Both the position numbers and the translations under genes were made by a program. This document shows, piece by piece, positions 23,501 to 34,289 of a stretch of DNA of 64,000 bases (the stretch's first letter is position 1; each line of letters begins with the position of its first letter). The DNA comes from Aquatica leii. Its lineage: Eukaryota > Arthropoda > Insecta > Coleoptera > Lampyridae. Under the pieces are notes generated by a model. That model did not search any database. It had not been told where the DNA came from and saw nothing but the letters and a program-made list of their open reading frames with translations. The DNA lies in the NCBI GenBank assembly GCA_035610365.1, contig CM069432.1, forward strand, positions 187,907,027-187,971,026, read 5' to 3'.

Positions 23501-26500
23501 TATGAATGATATATAACTTATCTTTAAGTTAATTTTTGCTTCTGTTACTTCTTACGCCTTACTGCTTACCGATAATGTACTATAAAGCCAGCTTTATTTC
23601 AAATGAAGTAGTTGTTAAATAACTAATGTTATAAGAGAGGACAATAGTGCTTTGACACACAGAAAGTTTCGTGTTTTTTTTTGAATCCGATGCTTCAATA
23701 AAAGCAGCAATATTGCCAATTTATATTTTTCCAAAGGAGTTTTAAATATAAATTAAGCTAAAAAAAATTATTTCACATAATCCGAGTTGTAAAAAACACT
23801 AACGAATTGAAAGATTTTGAGAAAGTTGATATCTCGGTGAATATTGATTGATTGAATACTGGATAAACAAACATTCCCAAACTTCCACTAATTTGATTTT
23901 GTATTTTTTTTTAAATAAATAAAAATAATCATACAAACAGGCAGTGCCGCAATACCCACTAGGCAGACTAGGCACGTGCCTAGAGCCCCCTGCATCTGGG
24001 GGGGGCCCGGATGCTAAAGACTTGTCATTTTTTGAGGTAATGTTCATTTGCGTTGATTTCGCAGAGCTACGAAACCAAGTTTGAATAGTTTTTTTATGTA
24101 ATTACGTCAAGCACCATAAATAATTGGGTGCATTCAGACGACTCAGCGCTTTAGATAGCAGCTGAGATCAACTTTATCTATGTGAATGGCTAAATAGGAA
24201 TTGCGCTAAGTCAGCTGTCAAAGTTATTTATGGTAACCCACCAAAACAGTAAAATTTCGTAAGCAAAAATAAAAATGTAGTAAATAATGTTGTTTTAACA
24301 ACAAAGTAAAGTAAACACATTAGCTTGGTAGTGATTCTATGCGACCATAGATCCTTAGATGTGGAGGATAGGCACAACTCAGAAAGAAAACTCTGTAGAA
24401 ATTGTGGCTACGTTTCGTTAGCTATTGTGCCAACTTCATCAGGTCAATCTAACATGGACAAATTAACAACTTGTTAATCAGATACACGCTTTATCTATTT
24501 ACTGCTTTCTAACAAATAAACATTTATTTGCTCTTTTTGTTACATATCGGATATTGTTATGATTCAGTTATTATAATTAAAAACCCGAAGTCCCAATGTA
24601 ATTTGAACTATTTATGTTGGTGTTGTTAAACAAAATAAAATTGACGGCTTAAATTGTATTTAAATGATATTAAAATTTTACTCAGCATGACTGCAGTCAT
24701 ATTATATTTGTCGTAAATTTATTAGGTAATTTGTATATAGGTACATAGTAAGTACCATACTGAAGGGGCCCCAAACAAGTTATGCCTAAGGGCCTCGAGA
24801 CGTCTTATTGCGGCACTGCAAACAGGTTTCTTTTTGTTACATACAGTAATAAAGTTGCATATTAGGAAATATTTTTGGATGCGGCCCACATAACCGCAAT
24901 TTTATATAAAACGGCCCTGGGGCCTTAATCTTGAATTATGCGTTATCGAAACGTATACGTTATTTCTAAAATAGCGTATGAAATTTCTAAAAGTGTATTC
25001 TCCAATTCCGTATACGTCTAAAGCATTCGCTGTTTTTCAGATTTCGTACGCTATCGCAACGTATGGTCAAACACTACTCGTTACCGATAATGTACGCTAA
25101 TTTTTAGATTATAAAGGGGTTATGGTACTATTTTTCATAAGATATAAAGTTATAAAAACGAAGACAGTATTCAATTTACATTGACACGCAAATATTTATG
25201 TGATATTCATTCATATTATACGAAACTGCATTAGTTTTGATAGTTGACGCCAATAATATTAACCAGCAACCTAGAGCATTCTATGCAGATTTGAGACTAA
25301 ATCCATTTGAAAAGCTAAATGATAAATTAGTTAGATTTATAATATTGAATTGTCGCCAATATTGCTCCATCGCCATCAAGAAAATCTGATAATTATTTGA
25401 AAACTTACTGGTTGTTAGATGCGGATAATTGAATTATATAATTTGCTATAACGATATTTTACCTAACCTTTTACTTTCCATTTTACACAAAAATTAATAA
25501 GCACGTCTTTATGTAGGTACTACACGTCAGTGTACAAAAGGTAACTAAAGTTTTATCATGCGCTATCTGCTGTACGCTATGAAACGTATGTTATTATAGC
25601 GCAAAAGTCAAGAATTAGACCCCTGGCGCCACTTGAAGTTAAATAGCGCTTGCATAGCACTAAATATCGACTTTTTTATTAACATAAATCATTTATCATA
25701 TTATGTAGGATTTACGATAAGTATAAATAACAACAAACGCATAATAAAAAATTTGATTCACAAACAAATAAAAGCAATTTAAACGGTTACATTGAAATGA
25801 TAATTATATTTTTACTCAAATTAAAACAAATTCCGCAAAAAAGCTGCAATAAAAAGAATTCTCAGATAAAATGTAGTACACATATGAACTACCTAAATCT
25901 TACCTATGTAAGCAAACAAAAATAAAAGCCTGTGTTCTTGAAAAAGTACGAAAGATAGCACTGCTACAAAACAAAATGTTAAATACTTCTTATATTGCAT
26001 ATAAAAAACCCAAAAAAAAACTAGTTTAGAAATTTCATAGACCATTGTTTTATACAGGGTGTCTCTAAAAGGTCTGTACAAAATCCTACCACATATTCCT
26101 GAGGTCGAAATAAGCCGATTTAAGCAAACTTACCTTATTCCAAAATTGCCTTGTTTCCTAGATACAGGGTGGTAAAGTTTAAAAATAAAAATCGTTTATT
26201 TTTAAATGTATGAACATTTTTCAACGAATTACTTCAAAAATTTATGTCCGGAGGTTTTTTGGGATGCGAAATCTAATACTAATTCACTAACCAAATTTCA
26301 TTCTCAAAGATACCTTTTTTTTATTCAGAATAATTTGAATATTCCGGCACGGCATCCAACATTAAAAACTGAATATCTTGAAAGCGGCTTACTTTAGCAG
26401 ATTTTCACAAAAGAACCTTTTTGCTTAAAAATGTTCATAAAATTATTATTATTTCAAAAAAAAATTAAAAACTATACTGAAAAAAGAATTATAGCCATTT

Positions 26501-27551
26501 CAAGCCATAAGAAATGCATTGTAGAGCGCCCTCTACAGGCCACAGTAAAATGGTATTCAAATTCAGATTTCGCATCCCAAAAAACCTCCGGACATAAATT
26601 TTTAAAGTAATTCGTTGAAAAATGTTCATACATTTAAAAATAAACGATTTTTTATTTTTAAACTTTACCACCCTGTATCTAGGAAACAAAGCAATTTTGG
26701 AATAAGGTAAGTTTGCTTAAATCGGCTTATTTCGACCTCAGGAATATGTGGTAGGATTTTGTACAGACCTTTTAGAGACACCCAGTATACTGATTGCATA
26801 AAAAGCTAATGCAAAACTATACAAAACACTACATGTAATGTTGTAGTGTACATTGAGAAATCAACTAGTAGTAATATTTAATTTCATATTTAATATTCAG
26901 TAGGTATGCTCTGACCTAAATTAGCCTCAAATAGTGTTCTTAAAATAATGGTTCTAATAATTACATAATCGAGTGTGCTTTCATGTAATAACTACAATGA
27001 GTTTCCTTTAATGAAATTATTACAAAATTAAACAAACCTGTGATATGAATATATTTCCAATGCATTGTATTCAGATCTAAAACATGTATCGACTTTGCAA
27101 ATGAATCTAATTCTTCTTCAAAACCTCCAAAGATGTACATATAATGCTTCCAAACACATGCTGTATGACCATCACGAGCTAATGGTATATCACCTGTAGT
27201 TTGAGGTGCAGTCCAACAGTGATATCGTGTATCTAAACAAAATAAAACAGCACAAGATGTTTGATCATTTCGTCCACCCCAAACATATATCTTATCCTTG
27301 TACACAACAGCAGTGTGTCCATATCGTTTATAAGGAACAATGTCATCATTTTCCAAATAAGGCAAATCACTTACTGGATGTTTCGTCCAGCGGAATGTAG
27401 TTGTATTTAAAACATGCACATCAATAGAAGTATAATCTCGTGAACTTTCACCCGTACAGTAACCCCCGAACGAATAAATCTTGTGTCCAACTGTGACAGC
27501 AGCATGATTGACCCTTTTAGGACCTCCTTCTATATGAGTTATCCACCTCAT
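5559..27551 (-). CDS. Klhdc3: Kelch-repeat protein, KLHDC3/Peas orthologue (CRL2 substrate receptor), five exons
   Basis: Exons on the minus strand are 27551-27038, 6363-6145, 6091-5896, 5846-5682 and 5628-5559. They sum to 1164 nt (387 codons plus stop), all junctions are GT-AG and the phases agree. The start matches the short family N-terminus (MRWITHIEGGPKRVNHAAV here), and human KLHDC3 is about the same length (382 aa). Six kelch blades are visible as repeated YIFGG, YVWGG and LFGGT motifs. The C-terminus has a perfect BC-box (SLKTLCILAV) and a Cul2-box pattern (LPQSLKTDV), as expected for an Elongin BC/CUL2 receptor. KLHDC3 family members recognise C-terminal glycine degrons; the substrate here is inference. 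The last residues, RPSNSAG, align with the family tail. Introns 2-4 are 53, 49 and 53 bp, but intron 1 is 20,674 bp (6364..27037) and full of transposons. Confidence 0.93.
6364..12470. other. Left part of Kelch intron 1, no gene recognised
   Basis: Mostly AT-rich sequence without recognisable repeats or genes. Two short minus-strand frames look slightly more coding-like than the background: 7496..7711, listed separately, and 10683..10939, where two overlapping frames give hydrophobic peptides. I could not assign either. Confidence 0.3.
7496..7711 (-). CDS. Hypothetical 71-codon open frame inside Kelch intron 1
   Basis: The ATG at 7711 opens a 71-residue frame with a balanced, coding-like composition (it contains CDSNWITMKTKGDVSFMNE and KFSWKVWAKDC) and a G+C content above its surroundings. 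I do not recognise it, and no splice partner is obvious. It lies on the same strand as the Kelch gene, 1.1 kb upstream of its second exon. It could be a cassette exon, a retrocopy fragment or chance. Confidence 0.2.
   Translation of the reverse strand: MSFETKSCSKSIKIETSPLCKCDSNWITMKTKGDVSFMNELQPRTKVGINHKNWKFSWKVWAKDCQLQLQH
12476..13851. mobile_element. Repeat-rich non-autonomous element with 18-bp inverted ends
   Basis: GAAGTGAAACTTCTTTAT at 12476-12493 reappears inverted at 13834-13851. The interior is a mosaic of repeated blocks. A block starting TTCACTTTAACTTTTTGCTA occurs near 12620, 12945 and 13360. A block starting TGGCTTATGGTAACTG occurs at 12721 and 13073. A roughly 53-bp unit (GTCATCGTTCAATCAGAAAC...) is in three tandem copies at about 13431-13590 with further partial copies. 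Motifs with GTGACGCG lie near both ends. No coding capacity is seen. It abuts the P-type relic on the right, so it may have inserted into that element or be its decayed internal part. Confidence 0.5.
13431..13590 (+). repeat. Three tandem copies of a ~53-bp unit
   Basis: Copies begin near 13431, 13483 and 13537 with GTCATCGTTCA(A/T)(T/A)CAGAAACTG and contain GAGGTTAACCTTAAATAT. Single partial copies also occur near 13015 and 13253. Confidence 0.75.
13860..15140 (+). pseudogene. P-superfamily (THAP9/P-element) transposase relic
   Basis: Plus-strand translations show P-type transposase blocks in the right order. IIPLFDPPHLIKCIRNDLQQ near 13915-13975 contains the catalytic-region DPPHLIK motif. 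KRLRTMRVSNSTQVVSISVA follows near 14020-14080. NQDPVENFFGQVRQYGVRN near 14386-14445 matches the conserved QDPLENFFG block. A cysteine/lysine-rich stretch (CLGKYVKKCIA) near 14620 recalls the AGYVAKKC block. Several stops and frame changes separate them, so it is dead. It is on the opposite strand to the surrounding Kelch intron. Confidence 0.65.
14960..15928. other. Kelch intron stretch before the foldback element
   Basis: Apart from the tail of the P-type relic to about 15140, this is AT-rich sequence with no recognised gene. A 15600-15700 segment is somewhat richer in G+C but gives no recognisable peptide. Confidence 0.3.
15929..15937. repeat. Left 9-bp target-site duplication of the foldback element
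   Basis: AAAAAGTTT directly precedes the terminal ACCCAGGGG; the identical 9 bp follows CCCCTGGGT at 22432-22440. Confidence 0.85.
16101..18412 (+). repeat. Left arm: ~12.8 tandem copies of a 179-180-bp repeat
   Basis: Units start with TAAAATATTTTCTAACTC at 16101, 16281, 16460, 16640, 16820, 17000, 17180, 17360, 17540, 17720, 17900, 18080 and 18260. The last is cut off after CCATAACTT. Copies differ at few sites. The unit end comes in variants after GTCACGCG (TCTACGCC, TCATCGCA, TCTTCGCC). Open frames here (17745..17957) are artefacts of the repeat. Confidence 0.95.
19250..20655 (+). mobile_element. Tc1-family element, 1406 bp, with ~105-bp inverted ends
   Basis: TA dinucleotides flank the copy at 19248-19249 and 20656-20657. 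The ends start TACTGACTTCCAGAAAAA, and the inverted match extends about 105 bp inward on both sides with few differences. It sits in the loop of the foldback element, so it inserted after, or travelled with, that element. A single transposase relic fills the centre. Confidence 0.9.
19497..20518 (+). pseudogene. Broken Tc1 (DD34E) transposase
   Basis: The ATG at 19497 begins MPRVRQHQHFVQLNNFERAR, then a paired-type helix-turn-helix DNA-binding region (GLSLREIARRVNPNVSSVLR), a GRPRG hook and a second HTH. FSDESRF carries the first catalytic Asp. The frame then meets TGA at 19986-19988, where a Cys or Trp codon would be expected. Beyond it lie a frame change and two more stops. QDNARPYTARAT (second Asp) and RSPDLSPVEHVWD (Glu, 34 residues later) follow, and the relic ends GVGATHY. 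All catalytic residues survive but the gene is not translatable as one protein. Confidence 0.9.
20785..22205 (-). repeat. Right arm: ~7.9 inverted copies of the same repeat
   Basis: Reverse complement of the left-arm unit, with unit boundaries near 20944, 21124, 21304, 21484, 21664, 21844, 22025 and 22205. Nearly all copies carry the TCTACGCC-type end; one near 21842 carries the TCATCGCA type. Confidence 0.95.
22441..23933. other. Kelch intron stretch between two elements, nothing recognised
   Basis: No genes or clear repeats. The frame 22412..22597 starts inside the foldback terminus and is not taken as a gene. Confidence 0.3.
23942..24818. mobile_element. hAT-type non-autonomous element, 877 bp, intact ends and 8-bp duplication
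   Basis: The ends are CAGTGCCGCAATA and its inverse TATTGCGGCACTG. Identical 8-bp CAAACAGG flanks both sides (23934-23941 and 24819-24826), which is the hAT signature. Near the left end lies a GC-rich segment including an eight-G run. The frame 23799..24047 only crosses the boundary. No transposase is present. Confidence 0.85.
24916..25628. mobile_element. Probable non-autonomous DNA element with imperfect ~40-bp inverted ends
   Basis: CCTGGGGCC-TTAATCTTGAATTATGCG at the left corresponds to the inverse of the right end (TTTTGCGCTAT... TCAAGAATTAGACCCCTGG as read near 25600-25625). Repeated CGTATACG, GCGTATG and TAGCGTA motifs lie inside both ends, like transposase-binding sites. No clear target duplication was found, so the limits are approximate. 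Confidence 0.4.
26055..26785. mobile_element. MITE with ~225-bp inverted ends, TA target site
   Basis: Left end CAGGGTGTCTCTAAAAGGTC and right end, inverted, CTGGGTGTCTCTAAAAGGTC are each flanked by TA. The inverted match continues to about 26280 and from about 26560, broken by few differences. The 280-bp centre has no coding content. It lies in Kelch intron 1, about 250 bp from exon 1. Confidence 0.85.
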
Positions 27552-30240
27552 TATAACACACTAATAAACACCGCAACGCTGTATTTGGCTTAATGAAGCA
27601 AAAGCCATGAAACGTTTGTAACTAAATGTGATGTTTACATATTTCTTGAATAATCGCAAATGAATGAAAATGTTTAACTTAGCGCACTTTTTCAAATTTA
27701 CACACTTTTTTAAGTTTGATTTATTAAATTTTTCTTTAGCCACACGAAACTATAAAATTAAGTTGTTTACACGGTTTATTCTATGACAGTGTTTCAACAG
27801 CCATCACCGTGAATCTAAATGTTTTGATTTAAAATTTCAGTTACTATATACCTATGTATTGAGTGGTATTGATATACAATTTTGTATAATCTGCACAGCC
27901 TTCCGAATGTGATTAAACTGGATATAAAATCGTAAACAACAATGTTTCGATTGTAATGCTTGGATGTACACGTGAACATACAGAGTAAGGCCTGTGGTAA
28001 GGCGACATAGGTGGAACTGTTGTGGAACTCTATGGATATGGGTAAAACTGGGGGAAAGCCAATGAAATTGAATGTCTTTCAAGTACATGAACGCCTTGTG
28101 GATTACGATACCCTTTATTAATTTAAGGTTCTTATCTTTATTGTGAATGCGTAATTTTTATACTCGTTACAACAAAGTATCTGTTTACACAAACGTTAAC
28201 CTACCAAAAAAGCAGGCAACATTATTTATACTTTATGAAATAAGTTATTTTATTATTTAAACATCAACTTGTGCACAACAAAACTATATCATTCTTTCAA
28301 AGTTTTTATTTTAGATTTGCGCGGGATTGAAATATTTTTATTGATATTTTTTTAAAACAAATTAGTGGTTATTTATCCACACAGGTGCACTAGAATCAAT
28401 ATAGGCTGTTGACAAACTCAGTATGATTGTACTTGGCATTTATACAACAAACTGAGGAATTAGATAAAAATACAAACAATCTATTGTTTATATAACAGTG
28501 CAGTCAACAAATGCCAAATATTTAAAGTACGTAATTATAGAAACGAAGGACATTTTAAATACTTTACATACCTATCTATTTCACAACAAAAAAATTATCC
28601 ACATTAAAAAAAATATTTAGTTATTTAAAAATTATTAATTTGGAAGTATGTATTTTCTTTAATGACAATTTATGATCACAAGAAACCTACTAAAACGGAA
28701 ATTGCCGGGACCAGAAAAAATTTCCGCTTTATGAAGTTTTAGTTAAATTATAACGGAGAAGGTTATTGTTAAAATTTATTTTAAAAAATAGATAAATGTT
28801 ATGCATTTTTAAGTATGTCAAAAAAATTGGTAGTTGATGTTGTTTGTTTTTCATTTTATAGTCTACAGTCACCTTTTAAACTAGACAAAGAAATTGATTT
28901 TGTTTTAAGTAATTTATAGCATCACCAAAACTATTAACATTTGATTCTTCTATCACATCGTCTTTATATTACCTACGTGTCTTGTTTTATAAATTTGTAT
29001 TTTCCAAAATTAAATTTTTTTGATAAATAATGAGTTATTAAACCATTAAACCAGACGGACTTACCTGTAAAAACCAGATTGTTTAGGGATTAGACTTTAT
29101 AAGTTTATAACACTGCCTGAAGCATATTTTTTCTTATACAACTAGTAAAAACGACAATAGTGGATTTATAAAGTTCTTGTAAGTTTATTTGTTACATTCC
29201 GCCTGACAAAAACTTTTGCGATATTATGTAGTTTGGGGTTGCAATTTACTTTCCGCTTCCGCTTTATAGAGGTTTCGACATTAATAGAATCAAGCAAGTA
29301 CGCCCGGGGCCAAAATAAAATTCCATTATATGTAGATTTTTGTTTTACATCAGAAGATCCACATTGACACGTTTCACTGTATATCATTTAATCAAATCTG
29401 ATCTATAAAAAATAATAATACTATATTGTGTAGGAGGTATTTTAAACAAACTTTTAAACGTTGCTAAATTTATTTTTAAAATAACTGTAGGATGACCAAA
29501 GACATCAAAAACTTAAAAATATTCACAAAATCACAAAAAACGTCTAACTACAACTACCCATAAATTCGTAATGGTTATTATACAAATGGCGGTCTTTTTT
29601 GTGCATAACGCGCCAGAAACTTCAAAACTACCAACCGCTATACCAACTTAAAATAAGGCGGCAGTTTCAAATAAAAAAATGCACTGCCTACAATTGTAAA
29701 CTAGATTATACAAAAAAAATCATGTAATAGTTATTTCTGTACTAAAGTGACTAAATACACTTTGCTGCTGTGGTGCATACAAAATTTTATCGCCAACCGA
29801 AATAATTTATTATATTTTAAAAAAAAAACTTAAATTTGCAACATTTTTTTTATAAAGTATACAGCAACAAAAATAATAAGAAATGAAGCATAATAAAAAT
29901 TAATTCCTAATGTAGAAAAAAATTTACTGAAAATCTTTAAGAATTACTATCTATGTTAATAATTTGTAAGTCTTTTTCGTAGAATTATCGTTGGTGATAA
30001 CTGTGTTGTCAGTTTAATCGTCTTTGCGGTTTTGTTTTACTGAGCCGAGATTCTTCAACGTAGAACTCTGCAATCGTGTCGCTTTTTTACCCTCCGTAAC
30101 GTTTTAAATTTTCCTTACTGCCGCCTGCGTTGGCAAAGAGAGTGGCGGACGTTCGACGAAAACAATGTTTTATATAAAGTGATGGTTATGGTAAATGCAG
30201 ATAGTTAGCAATTTTGCTTGGTACACTTCCAAAAGTATGG
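27552..30240. other. Upstream region of the Kelch gene, no further gene recognised
   Basis: The Kelch promoter must lie in the first few hundred bases. The rest is AT-rich intergenic sequence without recognised repeats. Small frames at 27561..28088 and 29166..29387 have no identifiable content. Confidence 0.3.
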
Positions 30241-30242
30241 AT

Positions 30243-30390
30243 GCCTACTGGGTTAGATTGTGCATTTGCCATTTCCGTAAGTTATGAATAATAGATCGTG
30301 GCGTCTGCTTGGGATGCAAAGCTAAATATTTGTCAAACAAATCTATAGATGTTACTTTACCTTTAAACTCTGAAGTGATCACAAATAATC
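30243..30390 (-). pseudogene. Unidentified coding-like fragment cut by a repeat end
   Basis: Minus-strand reading gives GLFVITSEFKGKVTSIDLFD then KYLALHPKQTPRSIIHNLRK up to a stop at 30245. The composition is like real protein. Upstream it runs directly into the CCCACACAGC repeat end at 30391, so the exon or element it belonged to may have been interrupted there. I do not recognise the protein and found no matching piece past 33250. Confidence 0.3.
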
Positions 30391-33246
30391 CCCACACAGC
30401 ACAAGCATATCCAATGGATATGAAATGTACACACCAACCATGGATACCGGAGGTGCATCGAACATCCATATTTAATATTATGGAGCAAGGATGGAGGTCC
30501 AATGGATATATCATTCCGTCACGGAAAGATCTTCATAGTATGTCCACAGGACCTCCAGGTAGATAAACATTTTACATCCATATGGAGATATATTGAACAG
30601 TCATATGAACGTACAAAATACATACATATGGAGGTTCAATGAACATTTAATTAAAGTATAATAAACATTCATTTTTTTATAGAACCTTCATATGTAGGTA
30701 AAAAATATGTGCATATCTATATATTAACAAAAAATATGGCCACACGTCAAATAAAGTCAATACAAAATGCCAATAGTGATATTTTCCAGATGCAACAACT
30801 CCGGTTGGTCCACAGAAAATATGACCACTTGTTCATTTTCATTCAAACACAATCAAACTTTTTTATTTACACATTCTCTCATTTTTCTAGAGCTTTTATC
30901 CATTATTTATATTATAGGAATCCAAATACTTACTAGATTAATGTACAGCAAAAGTAAATTCAAATATGCAAAAATACCTTGTCTTTACCCAATAAACACA
31001 AATCAATGGGTCTGTACTGGCAATGTACTCCTTAGCCGGCACTCAGAATGCTGGCAATCTACTAAAATGAAGTACACTGCCGGTAACCAGGTGACACACC
31101 GGCCGATATATTGCCATATGAATCTTGCCAATGCAGAAATTGCATCGAACCAATATCGGCAAGTTATGTATATTAATACAAGTTAAATGCAGAATGCCAG
31201 TGAAATCTGTGCAATATAATATGTACTTTGCCATCACATAAATAGTGCGCAATTTTAAAAGCATTGGCAATGTTAGCAACTTAACACAAATTAAATGCAT
31301 ACAATGGTATTATCATTTTTAATTTAATTAATAAAACAATTTGGAAACTTAACATACAATGTCCATATATGTACTGAAAAAAATTTTAAAAATATAAAAA
31401 ACCTATTTACATTCATTCTGTGCTTATGTTTATTGGCGTCTTTCGTACCCACTACTCCTGGTGGTTTATTGCGTGTTGTAAAGCTGCACCATAATTTGAA
31501 TTTTTTCTTATGGATACTGTAAAATAAAAATTACATTGTAATGCTACTCAAATAACTTATGCACTTTTTTAGCAATTTCTAAACTAAATTTTGAAGTTTT
31601 TGAAGTAATTATAAAGAATTGCTTTGTAAAAAGTCGTGAAATAAAATACAACATGAAAGTCAAGTTTGGCAGTAATGCACTTGAAATCACATTACGTTAA
31701 TATACATATAAAGTTAATGTTTTAAGTTTTAACCTATAAACTATAAAATACTTTGAAGCCTCTTACCATAAATGAAATTTAAAATATTTTTACAAATTTG
31801 TTTTGCTTGATCCAGACCAATTACTTGGTTAAAACATGTCTCGTTTGCTGTATCTTTTCATCCAACAAAGTAGATTGAATCGATCTAAAGAAAAATTTCA
31901 ATTAAATACAACTCAGCAATAAGAATAATGAATTCAGAAATTGTAGATAACTTACAAACTGGCTCTTAGATTACAAATTCCAAAGTCATTTTATATTTGC
32001 TCCAAAACGTGTTAGTTTTTAGGTTATATATTTATTATTAAGAAATAATTTATATTTGAATTTAATACTTACTTATTTTGTTAATCCATCCTAAATGATG
32101 AAAAACAAACACATTTTTTCGAAATTTTAAAGCACAAAATGGTTTGCATACGATAAATACAAGCTAAACAACAAAGATACCAAAAGATACTAAACAAAAA
32201 GCCAGAGAGAAGATATACTTAGAGGGGAATCTCCTGTATATAAACTTGGAACATTCTTTGCTTGGAACACAGTTTATGGCGCCCTACAACGGTTGTGGGG
32301 AAAACAAATAGCGCGAATTTTAAACTTAATGTGTGGGTGTGGGTAGCACCCATTATTATTATAATGGTTTATTTTGAATGTTTTCTTGTTTTTGAAAGAA
32401 TAGTTATGAAAATTGTCACTTTTTTATAATTATGCGTTAAAAAAAGCGACTTATTTTATATAACATTTTTTATTTGCACAAATACAATATAAATAACTTC
32501 CAGTTTCATTCGAATCAACACCGTGTGAATATTGTAACAACTTTTCCTTAAAACGAATATGAAAACCTTCAGTTTTTAAATAGTAATAAACGTTAGAATC
32601 AAACACGTGTAAAAATAACTTGCATTATTTAGTCGATTTTATTCGAGAAATGCAATTCAGCGTTTTTAGCCTTCAAGGTACGAAAAAGAGGGAAATAAAA
32701 TTTGCTGTGTTTGTATTTTTTACCGATAATTATTACATAGTGGCCTCTAACGGTTGCGGGGAAAAGTTAAAACGTTATTCCTTTTCTCTCAATTGAAGTT
32801 ACTCGTCTACAAATACTTTGTTTATGCAAAAAGCCAAAAAGTTTCCGTGTGCAACAGTGTGCAATACGCGAAAACCTTGGCGAAAACAAACGAACAACGA
32901 AGAAAGTTTAAATTAAACCGCGCCAAGTGTTTTTTCTTACTTTTTCAATTTTTCATTAAATTTGTTGTTGCATGTTAAATATTTACTACAAATGTTAAAT
33001 TTTAGAGAATTTAATTATTTCTAAATAATTTTGATAAAAAATAGCAACTCACAAGATTATGTAACATGATACATAAAAAAAAATGTTTCCGAACATAACA
33101 CTTATAACACTTAAGATAATCCTATTTCACAGATATCCATGAATGTATATAAGGTGCATATACAGTGGATATTAAACTACGGATGTACATCAATGGATAT
33201 TATATGGATAAATATGTATATCCATTGCATCTCGCGTGCTGTGTGG
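30391..33246. mobile_element. Possible DNA element with CCCACACAGCAC ends and subterminal motif clusters
   Basis: CCCACACAGCAC near 30392 is mirrored by GTGCTGTGTGGG near 33235-33246. Variants of TCCAATGGA / TCCATATGGA recur many times at 30400-30720 and 33130-33230. A second family built on TTGGCAA/TTGCCA recurs at 31010-31290. No target duplication or transposase is visible, so one element, several nested ones, or chance ends all remain possible. Confidence 0.35.
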
Positions 33247-33420
33247 GTCTATGCCGGTCGTTTTTGTTTTAGTTACATGAACAACCAAAATTGTTTCCTT
33301 CCCACTAAACATGCAACGTTAATGACTGTTAAAATAACTAACACATTTAGGTAACCAAAATACAATAACTAGCAGCGTGTTGGTATCGTTATATTAACAT
33401 TGACAAAACTTTTATGAATC

Positions 33421-33600
33421 TGTACAGTGTTTATAATGTTTATATAGATGCATTACGTTAAAATTTGTATTAAGCAGTTCATTTAACCCGTACATTTGGT
33501 GCTATATGTTCCGTTAATATAAAAAAAAATATAACATTGTCTTAACATAAGCGAAACTAATTGTACAGTTGTTATAATGTTTATATAGATGCATTACGTA
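33421..33600 (+). repeat. Direct repeat pair of ~38 bp
   Basis: TGTACAG-TTATAATGTTTATATAGATGC-ATTACGT occurs near 33421-33458 and again near 33563-33600. Confidence 0.7.
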
Positions 33601-33987
33601 GAGTTAATTTAACTCGTGTATTTTAACATATTATTGATGTAGGAAGGAATTCTCGTATTTGTGCTATGCAAACACATTTTGTGCTCAAAAATTCGTTAAA
33701 CTTTGGAATTTGTAGTTGATGGGATGTTAGTGTAGCTTTTTGAGTTATATGCAAAGTACCAAGCAATTCATTATTCTTATTACAAAGTTGTATTTAATTG
33801 AAACTTCTTTTTAGATCGACTCAATCTATTTTGTTGAATGAAAAGATGCAGCAAACGAGACATATGTTTTAACCAAGTAATTGGTCTGGATAAAGCATAG
33901 CAAAATTGTAAAAATATTTTAAATTTCATTTATGGTAAGAGGTTTCAGAGTATTTTACAATTTATAGGTTTAAACTTAAATCATTAA

Positions 33988-34194
33988 TTAAAGATAAAAA
34001 TTGAACCTCCTAAGAATATTGATTAATGGTGATTAAATCCTTCAAAGTATTTGATAAAACAACATATGTTGTATTAATTTGTTGTTTTATCAAATACAGT
34101 GGCCTGAGGAAGTGGACACTTGTTCCTTGAAAAATTACATAAAGTAGTGTAATCGATCGCCCTCTCCTACTTTGAAGGATTTAATCACCATTAA
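33988..34194. mobile_element. ~207-bp hairpin insertion with 12-bp flanking duplication
   Basis: TTAAATCATTAA occurs at 33976-33987 and 34195-34206. Between them lies a segment missing from the other arm of the large inverted repeat. It contains a 28-bp inverted pair (ATTAATGGTGATTAAATCC... at 34021-34049, inverse at 34168-34195) around a second hairpin (TTTGATAAAACAAC). Confidence 0.6.
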
Positions 34195-34289
34195 TTAAAT
34201 CATTAACTTTATATATTAACGTAATGTGATTTCAAGTGCGTTACTGTCAGATTTGACTTTCGTGTTACAAAAATTTTATTTCGGTTCCT

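Larger units (their letters stand above)
31635..34285. repeat. Large imperfect inverted repeat (arms ~31635-31990 and ~33690-34285)
   Basis: The two arms match in opposite orientation over several hundred bases, for example TTTAAATTTCATTTATGGTA with its inverse near 31760-31800, and TTGGTCTGGAT with its inverse near 31810. The right arm carries an extra segment of about 220 bp that the left lacks. It only partly overlaps the CCCACACAGC unit, so the two structures are independent or nested. Confidence 0.65.

Noticed and set aside
24916-25628. Assigning this inverted-end element to a named superfamily
   Set aside because: No clear target duplication and no coding sequence; the termini alone are not enough.
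26961-27037. C-terminal extension of Kelch exon 1 (LFNFVIISLKETHC...)
   Set aside because: It reads into intron 1 past a good GT donor.
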